56,973 nucleotides of DNA from Nonomuraea montanisoli (GTDB lineage: Bacteria > Actinomycetota > Actinomycetes > Streptosporangiales > Streptosporangiaceae). The notes beneath the pieces were generated by a model. The model worked only from the letters and a program-made list of their open reading frames with translations, did not search any database and had not been told where the DNA came from. The DNA is taken from NCBI RefSeq assembly GCF_013363975.1, contig NZ_JABWGN010000029.1, positions 1 to 56,973 of the forward strand, written 5' to 3'. Position numbers and translations under genes: made by a program. Positions within the stretch are counted from its first letter, which is position 1. Every line of letters begins with the position of its first letter. Shown here one piece after another: positions 53,364 to 56,973 of the stretch.

Positions 53364-56231
53364 CTAGAGCGAGAGCAGCGAGAGGCGGTGGGCCGCGGCG
53401 GCGGCCTCCCCGCGGGTCGTGACCCCCAGCTTGCCCAGGATGTTCGACACGTGGACGCTGACCGTCTTGGCCGAGATGAACAGCTCCTTGGCGATGTCGC
53501 GGTTGGTGCGCCCGAGGGCGACCAGCCGCAGCACCTCCAGCTCGCGCGGCGTGAGCAGCTCGGGCGCCGCCTGGTCGGGCTGCTGCGGCGCGCCGACGCG
53601 GCGGCCGAGCACGTCGATCTCCTCCAGCAGCGGCGCGGCCCGCAGCTCGGCCGCGAGCGGCCGGGCCAGCGCCAGCCGCGACGCGGCGCCCTCGCGGTCG
53701 CCGGAGCGGGCCGCGATCTTCGCGGCCCGCAGCAGGGCCTTGGCCTGGTTGTGCGGCCGGTTGAGCCGCTCCCACGCGGCCGCGGCGGCGTCGAAGTCAC
53801 GCGAGTACGACAGCCGGTACGCCTCGGCGACCGGCCCGCTCACCACGAGCCCGGCGGCGATCTCCGCGGCCTGCTCGCGTATCGCGCGGGCCCGGGCCGG
53901 CTCCGCCTCCTCCGTCGCGTCGCACACCACCGTCAGCAGGGCGAGCAGCCGCCAGCCGAGCATGGCCTTCGGCGACTGGGCGCGCGCGAGCGTGCGCTCG
54001 GCGACCGCCAGCGCGGCGTCCGGCTCCCCCCGGAGCATGTGCCAGCCGATGTGCTGTCGCATGCCGTTGGTGATGTCCTGGACGAAGTCCTCGGGCCGGT
54101 CCGACAGCACGCCCGTCTCGCGCAGGGTGGTCTCCACGACGTCCACCTCGCCCCGGCCCATGGCCACGTCGGCCCGTATGCGCAGCAGGTTGTGACGGTT
54201 GCGCGGCACGGGACCGAGGTTGAGCGCCCGCTCGACGGTCTCGAGGGCCTCGTCCCAGCGGCCGATCGCCTCCAGCGTCTCGGCGACGTTGTTCAGGGTG
54301 AACAGCCCGGACAGCCGGACGCGGCCGTACTTCTTGGCCTGCCGCCAGCCCTCCTCGCCCAGCTCCAGCGCGTCCTGCCAGCGGCCGAGGTCGTTGAGCG
54401 TGTCGACGTTGTTGCCGATCGCGCGGGTGATCACGCGGCCGGAGCCCTCCTCGCGGCCGATCTCCAGCGCGCGCAGGTTGGTGGCCAGCGTGGCCTCGGT
54501 GTCGCCGGCGAGCGAGTGGCCGAGCGCCAGGTTGAGCAGCAGCTCGGCCTCCTGGCAGCGGTCGCCGAGCTTCCTGGCCAGGGCCAGGCCCTCCTCGGCG
54601 AGCGCGGTGCCCTCCTTGGTGTCGCCGCGCAGCATGAGGTGCTGCGACATCGGCATGATGACCTCGACGCGGGCCAGGTCGGGCTCGGGGACGAGGCTGA
54701 GCGCGTGGCGGAGCTGCTCCACCACGTCGGTCTTCTCCTTGTAGACCTTGAGCTGGGCCCAGCGCACGAGCAGCCTGGCGACCCGGGCCGGCTCGCGCGT
54801 CTCGTCCAGCTCGGCCAGCGCCGCCTTGACGAACTTCAGGCCCCGGTCGAGGTCGCCGCTGGCGCGCGCGGCCCCGCTGGCCTTCTCCAGCACCGCGGTG
54901 TGGTCGGCGCCGATGCGCTCGGCCGCGTCGGGCACCCGGTCCCACAGCATGAGCACGCGTTCGAGCAGCGGGATGGCCTCGGTGTAGGCGAACGCGTGGA
55001 ACGAGGCGCGGGCCGCCTCCCAGGCGGAGATCAGCGCCCACTCGTCGTCGCGGGCGCCGTACCAGTGGTGGGCCAGCTCGACCTTGGCCCGGCCGGGCGG
55101 CACGAGCGAGCGGTCGCGGGAGATCTCCTCGGCGTAGCGGGCGTGCAGCCGCTGGTGCTCGCCGGGCAGCAGCTCGTCGTGGACGGCCTCGCGGATGAGG
55201 GAGTGGCGGAACAGGTAGGCGCGGCCGTCGGCGATCTGGAGCACGTTGCCGGCGATGGCGGGGCGCAGCGCGCTCTCCAGCTCCACGTCGGACAGGCCGC
55301 TCACGGCGGCGAGCAGCGCGTGGCCGACGCGGATGCCGCCGGCGGCGGCGATGCGCAGCACCCGCTGCGTCTCCTCGGGCAGCCGCTCGACCGCGCCGAG
55401 GATGAGGTCCTGCATCGAGGACGGGAACGCGCTGTCCACGCCGCAGTCGAGCAGCGCCTCGACGAACAGCGGGATGCCCTCGCTGCGGTCGTAGACCTTC
55501 TCCACCTTGTGGTACGCGGGCGACCTGCCGAGGATGCCGGCCATCTGCTGGGCCACCTCGTCCTTCGACAGGCGCGGCAGGTCGAGCCGGAGCACGCCGC
55601 CGACCCGCCCCAGCTCGGCCAGCACCGGCCGCAGGGGATGCTGGCGGTGCAGGTCGTCGGAGCGGTACGTCATGACGATGAGCACCTGCGGGGCGCTCAG
55701 GTTGCGGCACAGGAACGCGATCAGGTCGCGGCTGGACCGGTCGGCCCAGTGGATGTCCTCGATGAGCAGGACGACCGGGCGGCTCTCGGCCAGCCGTTCC
55801 AGGAGCGTGAGGATCTGCTCGAACAGGCGGGCGCGGCCGCTGTCGGTCTCGCCGTCGCCGCTGGGCTCGCCGAACTCGGGGAGCAGCCGGGCCAGGTCGC
55901 GCTCGGCGCCCTCGGGCAGTAACGCGGACACCTTGGCACGGCCGTGCTCACGGACGAGCTGCCGCAGAGCGGCGGTGAACGGCGCGTACGCCAGGCCCTC
56001 GGCCGACAGTTCGACGCAGCCGCCGTACAGGACGAGGGTGCCGTCGTGGGCCGCCTGCTCGGCGAAGCGCTGAACGAGTCTCGTCTTGCCGACGCCGGCC
56101 TCGCCGCCGAGAAGCACGGCTGTCGCGGCGCCTCGCCGGGCCTCGTCGAGCGCCTGGAACAGGGACGCCAACTCCTCGGCCCGTCCGACGAAGACGGGAC
56201 TCACCGACCGGCCCAGCATGTCTTCCAGCAT
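53364..56231 (-). CDS. LAL-type (MalT-like) LuxR-family ATPase regulator
   Basis: 955 residues from ATG at 56231 with AAAGGG upstream. The N-terminal AAA/STAND ATPase has Walker A GGEAGVGKTRL (about 42-52) and Walker B VVLLIEDIHWAD (about 150-161). A TPR-like helical region fills the middle (about 400-860). The C-terminal LuxR HTH (about 890-955) reads LLTPRELEVLRLVALGRTNR and DIAKELFISAKTVSVHVSNI. LAL regulators control antibiotic or sugar genes after ligand binding. Codon 104 is TTA (complement of 55920-55922), which in Streptomyces-like relatives would make translation depend on bldA. Target genes are unknown. Confidence 0.93.
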   Translation of the reverse strand: MLEDMLGRSVSPVFVGRAEELASLFQALDEARRGAATAVLLGGEAGVGKTRLVQRFAEQAAHDGTLVLYGGCVELSAEGLAYAPFTAALRQLVREHGRAKVSALLPEGAERDLARLLPEFGEPSGDGETDSGRARLFEQILTLLERLAESRPVVLLIEDIHWADRSSRDLIAFLCRNLSAPQVLIVMTYRSDDLHRQHPLRPVLAELGRVGGVLRLDLPRLSKDEVAQQMAGILGRSPAYHKVEKVYDRSEGIPLFVEALLDCGVDSAFPSSMQDLILGAVERLPEETQRVLRIAAAGGIRVGHALLAAVSGLSDVELESALRPAIAGNVLQIADGRAYLFRHSLIREAVHDELLPGEHQRLHARYAEEISRDRSLVPPGRAKVELAHHWYGARDDEWALISAWEAARASFHAFAYTEAIPLLERVLMLWDRVPDAAERIGADHTAVLEKASGAARASGDLDRGLKFVKAALAELDETREPARVARLLVRWAQLKVYKEKTDVVEQLRHALSLVPEPDLARVEVIMPMSQHLMLRGDTKEGTALAEEGLALARKLGDRCQEAELLLNLALGHSLAGDTEATLATNLRALEIGREEGSGRVITRAIGNNVDTLNDLGRWQDALELGEEGWRQAKKYGRVRLSGLFTLNNVAETLEAIGRWDEALETVERALNLGPVPRNRHNLLRIRADVAMGRGEVDVVETTLRETGVLSDRPEDFVQDITNGMRQHIGWHMLRGEPDAALAVAERTLARAQSPKAMLGWRLLALLTVVCDATEEAEPARARAIREQAAEIAAGLVVSGPVAEAYRLSYSRDFDAAAAAWERLNRPHNQAKALLRAAKIAARSGDREGAASRLALARPLAAELRAAPLLEEIDVLGRRVGAPQQPDQAAPELLTPRELEVLRLVALGRTNRDIAKELFISAKTVSVHVSNILGKLGVTTRGEAAAAAHRLSLLSL

Positions 56232-56305
56232 GTCATGCCCTTTGGTGAGCTTTCGCCGTATTTATTGCGGATTTGCGGACGGCGACGGTTCAGACAGGCG
56301 CAGAG

Positions 56306-56335
56306 GCCCGGCCGCGAGGGAGGGTGCGGCCGGGC
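56306..56335 (-). terminator. Hairpin after the 48-residue gene
   Basis: GCCCGGCCGC pairs with GCGGCCGGGC (10 bp) over a 10-nt loop. On the minus strand it lies 13 bp past the stop of the small gene at 56349, and about 75 bp before the LAL regulator's start. It separates the two transcripts. Confidence 0.8.
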
Positions 56336-56348
56336 TCTCGTGACGTGT

Positions 56349-56495
56349 TCATGAGGGACGACGCTTGCCGAAGACCGAGCGGCGCTCGGACTTGTTGCCC
56401 TCCTGCGCCTCGCGTACCCGGCGGTGCCGGTCGGCGGCGGCGCGCAGCTCCCTCGCCTGACTCTTCATGAGCTGGTAGTCGATCTCGGGGTTCAT
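56349..56495 (-). CDS. Small basic protein, 48 aa
   Basis: 48 residues from ATG at 56495 with AGGAG at good spacing; a longer frame upstream is open but lacks a good start. The peptide reads MNPEIDYQLMKSQARELRAA then ADRHRRVREAQ, ending SVFGKRRPS. It is highly charged, predicted as one long amphipathic helix followed by a basic tail. Small helical proteins beginning MNPE(I/L) are common near actinobacterial regulatory genes, but no function is known. It has its own terminator. Confidence 0.72.
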   Translation of the reverse strand: MNPEIDYQLMKSQARELRAAADRHRRVREAQEGNKSERRSVFGKRRPS

Positions 56496-56800
56496 GGTGT
56501 CTCCTGACTTGACCCGCTTCTTCTTGACACCCTCTACTTTCCGGCTAAGGCCCACCCCGCCACATCGGGCGGATTCCCTATCTCCAGGGCGGGTTCCGCC
56601 CCGGTGTACCTAGGCCGGGGTCCCGTACCGCCTTAGACCGCCTTAGGTCGCCTTAGGGCAGACCTATTCGCACCTCAGAGCCGCCTTACGCGCCCTTGGG
56701 AGGGCTTGGCCGCGACCCCGCGCGCGGCCGTCGGACACGAGGGGAAAGATCCGGTTTGGAGCTGGCCCGCGTGGTCGGCGATGCTGTGGAGGTGTCAACT
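56496..56800. other. Intergenic region with decamer repeats upstream of deoC
   Basis: 305 bp. It holds the divergent starts of the small gene and deoC. It contains three tandem 10-mers at 56627-56656 (ACCGCCTTAG, ACCGCCTTAG, GTCGCCTTAG) and a related copy near 56679 (AGCCGCCTTAC), plus CCTAGG at 56609-56614. No other gene is seen. The deoC ribosome-binding site GGAGG is at 56788-56792. Confidence 0.6.
56627..56656. repeat. Three 10-bp tandem repeats (ACCGCCTTAG type)
   Basis: Two exact and one near copy placed back to back, so each repeat faces the same side of the DNA helix. They lie about 145-175 bp upstream of deoC and about 130-160 bp upstream of the small divergent gene. This fits an array of protein-binding sites, but copy number is low. 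Confidence 0.75.
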
Positions 56801-56973
56801 ATGACTACTTCGCTCGCGGACGTGGCCGCTTCCGGCGCGACGCTCAGAGCGTTCCTGCACGGCCTGCCCGGTGTGGACCGGGTCGGCGCGGACCAGCGGG
56901 CGGCGATGCTGGGCACCCGTTCGATCAAGACGACGGCCAAGGCCCGGGCGATCGATCTGGCCATCTCGATGGT
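56801..56973 (+). CDS. deoC: Deoxyribose-phosphate aldolase, N-terminal part
   Basis: The first 57 codons run off the right edge. ATG at 56801 follows GGAGG. The peptide LADVAASGATLRAFLHGLPG, then VDRVGADQRAAMLGTRSIKT and TAKARAIDLAISMV, matches the start of actinobacterial DeoC proteins, where GTRSIKTTAKA is strongly conserved. The enzyme splits 2-deoxyribose-5-phosphate to acetaldehyde and glyceraldehyde-3-phosphate. The catalytic Lys lies beyond the window. Confidence 0.9.
   Translation, partial: MTTSLADVAASGATLRAFLHGLPGVDRVGADQRAAMLGTRSIKTTAKARAIDLAISM

Overview
The window is about 57 kb of very GC-rich chromosome from a filamentous actinomycete, most likely one of the Streptosporangiales (a Nonomuraea-like organism fits). 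The evidence is the roughly 70% GC coding style, frequent GTG starts and ATGA/GTGA overlaps, a LAL-type LuxR regulator, a SARP/BTAD regulator, a spore-associated-protein-like domain on a cell-wall amidase, and the actinobacterial block tRNA-Met - rpmG - hadA - hadB - murB. No phage, transposase, integrase or CRISPR array is seen. The genus is an inference from gene content only.

Layout. 1-6 kb: the start of a DUF4097 gene, a SUKH-like protein, and a LysR regulator divergent from a five-gene operon (SnoaL/NTF2-like protein, two short-chain or NmrA-type reductases, a metallo-beta-lactamase/NTF2 fusion lipoprotein, an alpha/beta hydrolase). A perfect LysR box sits over the regulator's start codon. 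6-12.7 kb: a methyltransferase, a large SCO7613-like membrane protein with a TTA codon, two tandem secreted repeat proteins, a nucleotidyltransferase and a ferredoxin/MBL protein. 12.7-17.8 kb: a truncated SDR relic, an ECF sigma factor with a peroxiredoxin, then a molybdate operon (HTH-TOBE regulator, ModA, ModB, ModC) facing a molybdopterin-binding protein. 17.9-20.5 kb: a two-gene cassette, a TROVE/vWA (Ro60-like) protein translationally coupled to an ARPP-2-like protein. This is the best candidate here for a poorly described system.

20.5-29.9 kb: small membrane and DUF proteins, an M48 protease, an alpha/beta hydrolase, a SARP-type and a LuxR-type regulator, a modular cell-wall amidase and a NUDIX hydrolase. 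29.9-39.4 kb: a carbohydrate locus bracketed by two paralogous LacI regulators. It holds a class V PLP enzyme, an ABC sugar importer without its own ATPase, a GH36 alpha-galactosidase-like enzyme and a six-hairpin glycosidase-like protein. A 10-bp palindrome is shared by the two likely controlled promoters. 39.5-44.5 kb: a Ca2+/H+ antiporter, a DrrAB-like ABC exporter, and two secreted cell-wall hydrolases (GH25, NlpC/P60).

44.5-57 kb: tRNA-Thr, two different CAU-anticodon tRNAs on either side of a 1,176-residue kinase/WD40 protein, rpmG, hadAB, a glycosyltransferase-like protein, murB, a yybP-ykoY (Mn2+) riboswitch with its TMEM165/GDT1-type transporter, a LAL regulator with a TTA codon, a 48-residue protein and the start of deoC.

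Functional assignments come from reading motifs and gene order. No database search was run.
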